Assembly (NCBI RefSeq): GCF_014174165.1
Contig: NZ_JABEQN010000011.1
Span: forward strand, 1 to 64,000
Direction: 5' to 3'
DNA length: 64,000 bases
Source of the DNA: Gluconacetobacter dulcium
Lineage (GTDB): Bacteria; Pseudomonadota; Alphaproteobacteria; Acetobacterales; Acetobacteraceae
Of the stretch, positions 37,156 through 44,655 are shown piece by piece. The notes beneath the pieces are model-generated. The model was given only the letters and a program-made list of their open reading frames with translations, had not been told where the DNA came from and did not search any database. Made by a program: the position numbers and the translations under genes. The stretch's first letter is position 1; each line of letters begins with the position of its first letter.

Positions 37156-38079
37156 TCAGGGGGGCAGGAGGGATTGCGGCTGTCCAGGCTGGGCCTGCGA
37201 TGCCGCCGGGGCGGACGATGCAGGCGGCGACCGGGTCGGCGCTGCATAACCCGTTGCAAAAGGCGTCGGCGGAGGCAATGGCATAGGCCTCCCCGCCGGC
37301 TGCATGGCGGCACCGGATGGAGCAGCCCCCGACACCGGCGCCTCCTCGTCAGGCGGCGACAGGGAGAGCGGCGCCCCGCCGAAACGCGCGGCAGGCACCG
37401 CCGGGGCGGATGCCGCGCCCGGCTGCCCGGCCGGCGGCGCCGCCGGAACCGTCAGCACCTGCGGCCCCGAAGACCCCGGCACGGACGGCGTGCCCTGATC
37501 CGACGTTCCCGAGACTGGTGTTCCCGGCACCGGCGATCCCGAAGCCGCCTGATCGCCCGGCTGCGCCGCAGCCGCCGCCAGAGCCGCCAGCGGAGGCGGA
37601 ACGGGCGCCACCATGTCGCCCGCGCAGCCCACGAGGCGCACGGCGTAGATCGGGTCCTGGAAAACGCCCAGGAAGGGTTCGCCCGCCAGCATCCATCCGT
37701 TGAAGCCGGGGCCGTCCTGCCGTGTATCGCGCACCGCCAGCCACCCCGCCGCATCGGGCGTCAGCGTCGCCGGCCGGTCGCGGCAGGCGCCGACATGGAT
37801 CGTCAGTGCCCTGAACGTCGCATCCTGCCCCACCGGAATGGTCAGCACCTGCACGCTGGAGTCCAGCGTATCCAGCACCCGCACGGTCGCGACCGAGCGC
37901 CCCTGCCAGGTATCGGCGGGATAGATCGCAGGCGGCGCCACGATCTGCTGGGCGCGGGCAGCCATGCCCCCAGGCCCGCCACTCCATGCCACCAGCGCCG
38001 GCACGGCGGCCAACGCCGCGCGCACGGCCCCCGCCCGGCGCGACGCCGGGCGGAGCAGACGCAACACGTCCCGCCTCAC
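37156..38079 (-). CDS. DUF2155 domain-containing exported protein
   Basis: A 307-aa protein with a signal sequence (about 1-44, ending Ala-Arg-Ala-Gln) and a DUF2155 domain (about 45-165). The domain contains Val-Leu-Asp-Thr-Leu, the Cys-Arg-Asp region and Trp-Met-Leu-Ala-x-Glu-Pro. A long Pro/Ala/Gly-rich low-complexity tail follows. DUF2155 proteins are alphaproteobacterial and uncharacterised. The GTG start at 38079 overlaps the stop of the small gene before it (GTGA). In related genomes this gene follows NDUFA12 and mlaD, as here. Confidence 0.85.
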   Translation of the reverse strand: MRRDVLRLLRPASRRAGAVRAALAAVPALVAWSGGPGGMAARAQQIVAPPAIYPADTWQGRSVATVRVLDTLDSSVQVLTIPVGQDATFRALTIHVGACRDRPATLTPDAAGWLAVRDTRQDGPGFNGWMLAGEPFLGVFQDPIYAVRLVGCAGDMVAPVPPPLAALAAAAAQPGDQAASGSPVPGTPVSGTSDQGTPSVPGSSGPQVLTVPAAPPAGQPGAASAPAVPAARFGGAPLSLSPPDEEAPVSGAAPSGAAMQPAGRPMPLPPPTPFATGYAAPTRSPPASSAPAASQAQPGQPQSLLPP

Positions 38080-38300
38080 GATCTCGGGCTTCGCAGCGCG
38101 GCCGCGACCTCCGCGATCAACCGCCGCATGCCGTCCTCGTCCACACCGATCAGCACCGCGTCCTCGAACGTGTCCCGCATGACCTCGCAAAGCTCGGCAT
38201 AATTCTCGTTCAGCACCCGGATCTTGTCCTGGCATGAAACCGGCGTGCCATCGGATTGCTGCCAGATCGCGGGCGGCGGCGGAAGCGCGGCCCCGCTCAT
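38076..38300 (-). CDS. Conserved small hypothetical protein
   Basis: A 74-aa soluble acidic protein I do not recognise. It contains two cysteines (residues about 23 and 38) and helical, Asp/Glu-rich sequence. It is locked into the operon by 4-base overlaps at both ends: its start lies in the mlaD stop and its stop in the DUF2155 start. That arrangement, more than its sequence, argues that it is real. Confidence 0.65.
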   Translation of the reverse strand: MSGAALPPPPAIWQQSDGTPVSCQDKIRVLNENYAELCEVMRDTFEDAVLIGVDEDGMRRLIAEVAAALRSPRS

Positions 38301-38878
38301 GGCTGGTCGCCGCCCCCGGTATGCCCTGCCGGAGCCTGCCCATTGTCCGGCGTCGCCGTTCCCTGGGACGCCGCCCCCTGGTTCGCGCGCTGCTGGTTGG
38401 CCTTGGTCATCGTATCCGTCACCGAGAAGATGAAGCGGCTGAGCAACTGCTCCAGGCTGATCGCCCCCTGGGTCTCGGTGATCGCGCCGCCGGGCTTCAG
38501 CATCGCATTGTCGGCTCCCGGTGACAGGGCGACATATTTGCCGCCCAGCAGGCTGTCGCTGGTGATGATGGCCGCGCTGTCGGTCGGCAAGTGCACGTCG
38601 GGGCTCACGGTAAAGGTCACCTGCGCCTGGAAGCTGGACGGATCGACGCGCTCGTCGACCACCTGCCCCACCGTCACCCCGGCCAGCCGCACATCCGACC
38701 CGACCGACAGCCCGTCGATATGGGCGAAGGACGCATGCAGCCGATAGCCGGATTCATGCCGCCGCCCCTTGTCGACCACCGCCAGGGCCAGAAGCCCGCC
38801 CAGCAGTACAAGAACCCCGCACCCGGCGGCGAGTTCGGCCGAACTCCGGCTCACCCGGCCTGCAACCGCACTGACCAT
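38297..38878 (-). CDS. mlaD: Outer membrane lipid asymmetry protein MlaD
   Basis: A 193-aa MCE-domain protein with one N-terminal membrane helix (about 14-36) and a single MCE domain (about 42-125) with Gly-Ser-Asp-Val-Arg-Leu-Ala-Gly-Val-x-Val-Gly and Leu-Leu-Gly-Gly-Lys-Tyr-Val motifs. The C-terminus is helical and then Gly/Pro-rich. MlaD is the periplasmic hexamer of the MlaFEDB phospholipid transporter. The other mla genes are not here. A frame reaches 39046, but ATG 38878 gives the correct N-terminus. Confidence 0.92.
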   Translation of the reverse strand: MVSAVAGRVSRSSAELAAGCGVLVLLGGLLALAVVDKGRRHESGYRLHASFAHIDGLSVGSDVRLAGVTVGQVVDERVDPSSFQAQVTFTVSPDVHLPTDSAAIITSDSLLGGKYVALSPGADNAMLKPGGAITETQGAISLEQLLSRFIFSVTDTMTKANQQRANQGAASQGTATPDNGQAPAGHTGGGDQP

Positions 38879-39095
38879 TCTGACTCTGTTCCCCAATTCA
38901 CAGCACGGAGACTGCGTAAAAACGGCCACCGCCGACCAGCCCCCGCCGGTCTCCGGGCGCCGGCGCACGGCCCGCGAGGCCGCTCCGATCCCCAAAGACA
39001 TACGCAGGCCGCTGCCGACCCAAGCCGCGCGCGACTCAGCATCCACAGCATTCAGGCAGTATCAGGGCGGACCTTAACAGGTTCCGCCCACCGTT

Positions 39096-39464
39096 TCACC
39101 CTTCGGGAATCCAGGCTTCGTAATCGCTGGTCGAGTCCGCGCGACGGCCACCGCGATAATCGCTTCCGGGCGGGCGATAGGCGTCCACCGTCCCGGTCCG
39201 GTTGCCCGGATACGGGATCTGCCAGGGCTGGCGCGCGCTCTCGGGCAGGGGCGCGTCATCGACATGGTGCAGCCACCCCCACCATTCGGGCGGCACGACC
39301 GAGGCATCCTCGCCCTTGTGATAGATGACCCAGCGCTCATGCCGCGTCAGGCCGCCACCGGTACGATTCGCGGTGCGCGCCTCGTAGTAGCACCGGCCAT
39401 CGGCATCCTTGCCGACCAGCCGACCCTTGAACCTGGTGTAGATACGGGTGCCGAGATTTGCCAT
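39096..39464 (-). CDS. NDUFA12-family complex I accessory protein
   Basis: A 122-aa NADH:ubiquinone oxidoreductase accessory subunit (NDUFA12/B17.2 type). Gly-Lys-Asp-Ala-Asp-Gly, Tyr-Tyr-Glu, Arg-Trp-Val-x-Tyr, Pro-Pro-Glu-Trp-x-x-Trp-Leu-His and the Pro-Tyr-Pro-Gly-Asn segment are the family pattern. It is a shared feature of alphaproteobacterial and mitochondrial complex I, and leads the mlaD/DUF2155 group. Confidence 0.93.
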   Translation of the reverse strand: MANLGTRIYTRFKGRLVGKDADGRCYYEARTANRTGGGLTRHERWVIYHKGEDASVVPPEWWGWLHHVDDAPLPESARQPWQIPYPGNRTGTVDAYRPPGSDYRGGRRADSTSDYEAWIPEG

Positions 39465-39567
39465 GCCCCGAGGATAACCCTCTTTCCGGCGGCCGGTCCA
39501 CCCGGCGGGGCGGGACTCGCCCGATCACAACTCCGGGATCGGGAAACCGCGAACTTATCCCCCATAT

Positions 39568-39616
39568 CCACAATATACAGTGGTCTGTATAGTCTGGGAC
39601 CCACCATATACGGCTT
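39568..39616 (+). promoter_or_regulatory. Probable NrdR box pair
   Basis: CCACAATATACAGTGG (39568-39583) matches the NrdR-box consensus acaCwAtATaTwGtgt at 13 of 16 positions by eye. A weaker copy with the same ATATAC core is at 39601-39616, starting 33 bases later, about three helical turns. The pair ends 35 bases before the start of the ribonucleotide-reductase-like gene. NrdR is the standard repressor of ribonucleotide reductase genes. Confidence 0.6.
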
Positions 39617-39651
39617 CCGCCCCGTCACGAAGCGGGCCTAGAGTGACTGCC

Positions 39652-41220
39652 ATGACAGCCCGAAGCCACTGGAACGGCGTGCGCATGCGTACCACGCAGG
39701 CCGCCGCGGACCCGGACGACGCTCTCCGCGCCGTCACCCTCCCCGCCGATTGGGATGACGAGGCGGCGGCGGCCCTGGCGCGCCTCGCGTCCGGCCGGGG
39801 GGCTGCCCGTCTGGCGACCGAAGCGGCACGCTGGGTGGACGACGTGGCCGTGGACGCGCTGGCCACGCAGGCCCGTTCGCTCTCCTGCCTGCTGATGCTG
39901 CGCCAGGCGGCCCCGACCGAGTCCCTGTGGACCGGCCAGCACGACCGGCGGCCGGGCTTCATCGTCAATCTGGCGGCCTTCGTCCAGCCCGGCAGCGGCT
40001 TCCTGGCCGAGGATTTCGTCGCCGCCCTGCGCCTGCTCTGCCAGGTCCTGCGCGACGTGACCGAACGCAAGGCGGCGCTGCGCAACGGCGAACTCCCCTT
40101 CCCCGACCTGGCCCCCCCGCCCCCGGCCCCACGCGGGCGCAAGGCCCGGCCCGAGGCCCCGCCGGCCGAGCCGCCGCCGATCGCCGGCGACCTGCTGATG
40201 ACCAATCTCGATGCCTGTCTGGCGGCATTGGGGCTGGATTACGACAGCGACGCCGGCCGCGACGTGGCCTGTAGCCTGGCCTCGCTGGCCACCTCGGTCG
40301 CCCATGCGGGATGCGGGGCCGACTCCCTGCTGCTCCCCCCCGCGCGCAGCACGGTGCCCGGCCTCGCCGAAACCGCGCGCGCCGTCTGGCGCGACGCGGC
40401 GGTCGAGACCGACGCCCCCCTGCCCCGCATCGAAACCGGCTTTTCCGCACCCGGCCCGATCGACGCCCTGCTGGGGGTGGAAGCCTGCGGCCTCGCCCCC
40501 ATCTTCTCGCCGCTCCGCCCGGACGGCCGGCTGGCCGCCAGCACCCTCTCCCGCCTGACGGCACGCGGCCTGACGCCCGAGGCCGCCTTCGCCGCCGCCC
40601 TGGCGGGCGAAAGCGTCCTGCCCCTGCCGGATATCGAGGCCCACAAGGCGATGCACCGCGCGCTGGCCGGCTTCGTCGACCGCATGCCCGCCCGTCCGGA
40701 CCCTTCGTCCATGCCCACCCTGCGCGCCCGGCTGGCGCTGGATCGCGGCGTGCGGCGGCACCTGCCGGCCCGCCATGGCGGCTTCACGCAGAAGGCCAGC
40801 GTCGGCGGCCACCGCCTGTTCCTCCGCACGGCGGAATATGAAGACGGCTCGCTGGGCGAAGTCACCATCACCCCGGCCCGCGAGGGGCCGATGACGCGCG
40901 GCCTGCTCGACGCGCTGGGCCAGGCCGTCAGCATCGGCCTGCAATATGGCGCGCCGCTGAACGATTACGTGGATGCCTTCGCCTATACCCGCTTCGGCCC
41001 CGCCGGCACGGTGGAGGGCGATCCGGTCGCCTCCTATGCGACCTCCATGCTCGATTATGCGTTCAGGGCCCTGTCGGACGCCTATCTGGGCCACAAGCTG
41101 CCCGACGCACCGCATCAGGACGACCTGACCGACACCCCGTCTCCGATGCTGCCGCTGGATTTTCCAGAGACAAAAGGGGACAATACCACCCGGCGCGGCA
41201 AACTTCGCCTGGTCGGCTAA
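39652..41220 (+). CDS. Orphan protein with the C-terminal module of B12-dependent ribonucleotide reductase
   Basis: A 522-aa protein. The last third (about 370-490) reads like the C-terminal region of NrdJ: Gly-Phe-Thr-Gln-Lys-Ala, Gly-Gly-His-Arg-Leu-Phe-Leu-Arg-Thr, Glu-Tyr-Glu-Asp-Gly-x-Leu-Gly-Glu, Ser-x-Gly-Leu-Gln-Tyr-Gly, Phe-x-x-Thr-Arg-Phe-Gly-Pro-Ala-Gly and a Ser-Met-Leu-Asp-Tyr segment. The catalytic ten-stranded barrel and the C-terminal CxxC electron shuttle are absent. The first 370 residues are Ala/Leu-rich helices with a Pro-rich linker near 165-185. It cannot be a complete reductase; a regulatory or accessory role is inferred, supported by NrdR boxes upstream. Start ATG 39652. 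Confidence 0.75.
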   Translation: MTARSHWNGVRMRTTQAAADPDDALRAVTLPADWDDEAAAALARLASGRGAARLATEAARWVDDVAVDALATQARSLSCLLMLRQAAPTESLWTGQHDRRPGFIVNLAAFVQPGSGFLAEDFVAALRLLCQVLRDVTERKAALRNGELPFPDLAPPPPAPRGRKARPEAPPAEPPPIAGDLLMTNLDACLAALGLDYDSDAGRDVACSLASLATSVAHAGCGADSLLLPPARSTVPGLAETARAVWRDAAVETDAPLPRIETGFSAPGPIDALLGVEACGLAPIFSPLRPDGRLAASTLSRLTARGLTPEAAFAAALAGESVLPLPDIEAHKAMHRALAGFVDRMPARPDPSSMPTLRARLALDRGVRRHLPARHGGFTQKASVGGHRLFLRTAEYEDGSLGEVTITPAREGPMTRGLLDALGQAVSIGLQYGAPLNDYVDAFAYTRFGPAGTVEGDPVASYATSMLDYAFRALSDAYLGHKLPDAPHQDDLTDTPSPMLPLDFPETKGDNTTRRGKLRLVG

Positions 41221-41258
41221 GCGCCACGCCCGCCCGTTTCGGACAAGGAGCCCCGTTC

Positions 41259-41723
41259 ATGACCGACACCCCCGAAACCCGCCTGGACCGGCACGGCATC
41301 ATCCTGCCCGTGCCCCCCGCCCCCGTCGCCACCTATGTCGCCAGCGTCCTCAGCGGCTCGCTGCTGGTCGTCTCCGGCCAGTTGCCATTGCTCGACGGCA
41401 AGCTGTTCGCCACCGGCAAGCTCGGCGCCGATGTCGCGGTCGAAGTCGGGGTCGAGGCCGCCCGCTACGCCATGATCAACGTCATCGCCCAGGTCCGCGC
41501 CGCCGTGGGCGACCTCTCGCGGGTCCGCCGCGTGGTCCGGCTGGGCGGCTTCATTTCCTGCGTCCCCAGCTTCACCCAGCATGCCACGGTCATGAACGGC
41601 GCGTCCGACCTCGCGGTCGCGATCTTCGGCGAGGCCGGGCGGCACGCCCGCTCCACCATCGGCGTCCCCTCCCTGCCGCTCGACGCCGCCGTCGAGGTCG
41701 AGGGCCTGTTCGAGATCGCCTGA
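41259..41723 (+). CDS. RidA family protein
   Basis: A 154-aa RidA-superfamily protein of the longer type (YjgF-like with an N-terminal Leu-Pro-x-Pro-Pro-Ala-Pro). The Leu-Val-Val-Ser-Gly-Gln strand, Asn-Val-Ile-Ala-Gln and the C-terminal Ala-Arg-Ser-Thr-Ile-Gly-Val-x-Ser-Leu-Pro with the ligand-binding Arg are present. It lies 38 bases behind the reductase-like gene and 14 ahead of the GNAT gene, so the three may be cotranscribed. Its last 19 bases, including the stop, are repeated at 44288-44306. Confidence 0.9.
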   Translation: MTDTPETRLDRHGIILPVPPAPVATYVASVLSGSLLVVSGQLPLLDGKLFATGKLGADVAVEVGVEAARYAMINVIAQVRAAVGDLSRVRRVVRLGGFISCVPSFTQHATVMNGASDLAVAIFGEAGRHARSTIGVPSLPLDAAVEVEGLFEIA

Positions 41724-41737
41724 CCGGCGGCCCGATC

Positions 41738-42895
41738 ATGACCGCCCTGACCCTGAGCCTGCATCCCGCCATCGCCGACATCCCGGCGACGGAGTGGGAT
41801 GCCTGCGCCGGCCCCGACAATCCGTTCGTCAGCCACGCCTTTCTCTCGGCCCTGGAAGACAGCGGATCGACCGGCTCGCGCACCGGCTGGCTGCCGCAGC
41901 ACGCCGCCATCCGCGACTCCGCCGGCCGGCTGCTGGCGGCGGCGCCGATGTACGCCAAGCCGCATTCCTACGGCGAATACGTCTTCGACCAGAGCTGGGC
42001 TCGCGCGTTCGAACAGGCCGGCGGCGACTACTACCCCAAATTGCAGGTCGCGGTCCCCTTCTCCCCGGTGCCAGGCCCGCGCCTGCTGGTGCGCGACGAC
42101 GTGGCGGACCGGCCCGGCCTGCGCCAGGCCCTGGCCGGCGCCCTGAGTCAGGCCGCTACCGAACTGGGCGTCTCCTCGGTCCACGTCACCTTCTGCTCCG
42201 AGGACGACTACACGTCGCTGGGCGAAGCCGGCTGGCTGCAACGGCTGGGCGTCCAGTTCCATTGGGACAATGCCGGCTACACCAGCTTCGACGATTTCCT
42301 GGCCACCCTCGCCTCGCGCAAGCGCAAGGTCCTGAAGCGCGAGCGGCGGGACGCCAATCAGTGCGGCCTCACCTTCCGCACCGTGCAGGGCCGCGCGATC
42401 ACGCCCGATCTCTGGGCGCATTTCTACCGGTTCTACACCGCCACGATTGATCGCAAATGGGGCAGCGCCTACCTCACGCCCGAATTTTTCCCCCTGCTGT
42501 CCGAACGGCTGGGCGACCGGGTGGTGCTGATGCTGGCCGAACGCGACGGCACGCCCGTGGCGGGCGCGCTCAACCTGATGGGCACCGACACGCTCTACGG
42601 CCGCAACTGGGGCTGCGACGGCGACTATCCGTTCCTGCATTTCGAACTCTGCTATTACCGCGCGATTGATTTCGCCATCGCCCACGGCCTGCGCCGGGTC
42701 GAAGCCGGGGCGCAGGGCCAGCACAAGATCCAGCGCGGCTACCGCCCCACCCCCACCTATTCCGCCCACTGGATCGCCCACTCCGGCCTCCGCCGCGCGG
42801 TCGCCGAATTCGTGACCCACGAACGCGAAGCCATGCTGCACGACATGGCGGAACTGGACGCACAATCGCCCTACCGCACGGCGGGCGAAGACTGA
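41738..42895 (+). CDS. FemAB-like GNAT-fold acyltransferase (DUF482)
   Basis: A 385-aa protein of the FemAB_like/DUF482 GNAT family. It has the N-terminal Pro-Phe-Val-Ser-His-Ala-Phe-Leu motif, Tyr-Gly-Glu-Tyr-Val-Phe-Asp, the Gln-Phe-His-Trp-x-Asn segment and Lys-Ile-Gln-Arg-Gly-Tyr-x-Pro-Thr-x-Thr-Tyr-Ser-x-His. Members are predicted N-acyltransferases without a settled substrate. A terminator-type hairpin starts 7 bases past the stop. A decayed partial copy lies 1.4 kb downstream. Confidence 0.9.
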   Translation: MTALTLSLHPAIADIPATEWDACAGPDNPFVSHAFLSALEDSGSTGSRTGWLPQHAAIRDSAGRLLAAAPMYAKPHSYGEYVFDQSWARAFEQAGGDYYPKLQVAVPFSPVPGPRLLVRDDVADRPGLRQALAGALSQAATELGVSSVHVTFCSEDDYTSLGEAGWLQRLGVQFHWDNAGYTSFDDFLATLASRKRKVLKRERRDANQCGLTFRTVQGRAITPDLWAHFYRFYTATIDRKWGSAYLTPEFFPLLSERLGDRVVLMLAERDGTPVAGALNLMGTDTLYGRNWGCDGDYPFLHFELCYYRAIDFAIAHGLRRVEAGAQGQHKIQRGYRPTPTYSAHWIAHSGLRRAVAEFVTHEREAMLHDMAELDAQSPYRTAGED

Positions 42896-42901
42896 AAGCC
42901 T

Positions 42902-42946
42902 CTTCTTTTTCTGAAGAAAAAGAAGCAAAAAGACTTTTATCCGTTT
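42902..42946 (+). repeat. Terminator-plus-tail repeat, third copy
   Basis: Hairpin CTTCTTTTTC/GAAAAAGAAG (42902-42925) followed by CAAAAAGACTTTTATCCGTT. It matches the right copy at 8938-8961 read on the other strand, including the tail. It probably terminates the GNAT transcript. Confidence 0.7.
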
Positions 42947-43104
42947 TGGGCCATCGCATACGCCCCGGAAAAATCAGGAATGTACCAAAGCTTTCCCGCT
43001 TATAGGCAAGACGATACGCTCATATACGCTTCAAAAAGAGATCGAGCCGCTCGGGACCGCCTTATGACAGGCCCAACCATGGCAACCCACAATCCAACAG
43101 CCTG

Positions 43105-43395
43105 CTAATGCTTCTGCCTGATCATAATATAGACGATAGCAACCTCCATCAAAACAACACCGCCCAGAATAACAACGCGCAACCATATTGGATAGGTATA
43201 GATTTTCCTTTTTAAGCGCGACTTGTCACCAGATGCGCACCATGCGATAGTTGAAAACCATCCGACCCATGTAAATCCAAGAACTATATTGAGAGTCAGA
43301 GCTTCTCCAAACGGAACCCGCCTCAATACCAGACTCAAAATTGTAGGGATAAAGAAAACTATACTACCAATAAGAACGATATACGGAATTGACAT
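43105..43395 (-). CDS. Superinfection immunity family membrane protein
   Basis: A 96-aa protein with three hydrophobic segments (about 4-25, 32-52, 71-92). The stretch Leu-Asn-Ile-Val-Leu-Gly-Phe-Thr-Trp-Val-Gly-Trp, followed by Ile-Ala-Trp, matches the Imm superinfection-immunity family; phage T4 Imm blocks DNA injection by a second phage. Many bacterial members are chromosomal and uncharacterised. AGGAGG lies 10 bases ahead of ATG 43395. It is in an AT-rich island with the membrane protein gene just upstream (40-base gap). Confidence 0.78.
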   Translation of the reverse strand: MSIPYIVLIGSIVFFIPTILSLVLRRVPFGEALTLNIVLGFTWVGWFSTIAWCASGDKSRLKRKIYTYPIWLRVVILGGVVLMEVAIVYIMIRQKH

Positions 43396-43435
43396 GGTAT
43401 TCCAGCCTCCTGAAAAAATTTATATCATTTCCATA

Positions 43436-44110
43436 CTAAGAAGTCTTAATATAATAAACCACCGCACAAATAATCATCAATGCCGTCGGAAGGTATGGGA
43501 GGGTGGCTTTTACTATCGTCTTTTTGTGCACAAACTTGATATAATAGTATGCGGTAATGGCTGTTGCGATAATAACGTCGACATAAATGGCCGACAGGAA
43601 AGAACCGAGACTGGTATTGACGTCCACCTGTAAAAAATTCAGAGAATCGACGTAAAATGACGCCTTATCATCCGGAGTTCCCTTGTTGGCGATCAGGTTA
43701 ATAATATTAATGATATTTCCGAATGCCATGACGGAAAATGTTGCGATAAAAAACTTGCCCCCATAATCGTTATCAGCACTGCTCTCCAAATAAACTCCGT
43801 AAACAACAAGAAAGAATAATGTCATCAGCACCGCATAGATGGCGGACATGCCAATGCTGACGTTCTCCATAAAACGGATTTGAGCGTCACTGAAACTTTG
43901 CCCTGACGCATGTGCGCTGAAGGTCGAAGATATATAGCCTTGGGGCATATAATAGAAGTAAAGATAAGTGAATGCAACAGTCGTCATGACGAATGCGATT
44001 ACAGAAAATATGGCACCGATAGCATCGGCCAGAGGCTCCCCACACATAGAAATGGGCGTCGACAACCGGGCGCTTCTAATAATATGTTTGATATCCTCGC
44101 CATTTCTCAT
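43436..44110 (-). CDS. Polytopic membrane protein of unknown function
   Basis: A 224-aa protein I do not recognise. Five hydrophobic segments are visible (about 29-54, 87-109, 121-142, 170-195, 206-221) with a 30-residue polar loop after the first. It has a strong GGAGGT site 4 bases before ATG 44110. Base composition is much richer in A and T than flanking genes, which implies recent acquisition. It lies 40 bases ahead of the superinfection-immunity gene on the same strand, so the two are probably a unit. Confidence 0.75.
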   Translation of the reverse strand: MRNGEDIKHIIRSARLSTPISMCGEPLADAIGAIFSVIAFVMTTVAFTYLYFYYMPQGYISSTFSAHASGQSFSDAQIRFMENVSIGMSAIYAVLMTLFFLVVYGVYLESSADNDYGGKFFIATFSVMAFGNIINIINLIANKGTPDDKASFYVDSLNFLQVDVNTSLGSFLSAIYVDVIIATAITAYYYIKFVHKKTIVKATLPYLPTALMIICAVVYYIKTS

Positions 44111-44287
44111 GGCGACCTCCTTGGCTGATGATCGGCACCTCGCGACACCGATCGGGTTTAATCTTTAATACGATTACGAAAGAAAAACAACATTTTGATA
44201 CATTTCTTGCCCGATCACATTTCTTTGACGAGTGAGGCTGGACATACCTCATATCAAAGCAAGACCAACTCACCTTGAGTCTGACAC

Positions 44288-44651
44288 CCTGTTCGAGGTC
44301 GCCTGACCTGGACCGGCTGGCTGCCGCAGCACGCCGCCATCCGCGACCCCGCCGGCCGCCTGCTGGCGGCGGCGCCGATGTACGTCAAGCCGCATTCCAA
44401 CGGCGAATATGTCTTCGACCAGATCTGGGCCCGCGCGTTCGAACAGGCAGGCGGCGACTACTACCCCAAATTGCAGGTCGCGGTCCCCTTCTCCCCGGTG
44501 CCAGGCCCGCGCCTGTTGGTGCGCGACGACGCGGCGGCCCGGCCTCCGCCGCGCGGTCGCCGAATTCATGGCCCACGAACGCGAAGCCATGCTGCACGAC
44601 ATGGCAGAACTGGACGCACAGTCGCCCTACCGCGCGGCGGGCGAAGACTGA
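44288..44651 (+). pseudogene. Decayed copy of the RidA end and GNAT gene
   Basis: 44288-44308 repeats 41705-41725 (end of the RidA gene) with one mismatch. 44312-44545 repeats 41882-42120 of the GNAT gene, and 44539-44658 repeats 42783-42901 through the stop and the following GAAAGCCT. Two large deletions and a small one have removed the start and the middle. One large junction is at a shared CCGGCCT (44539-44545). The two halves are in different frames, so no functional protein is made. Confidence 0.9.
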
Positions 44652-44655
44652 AAGC

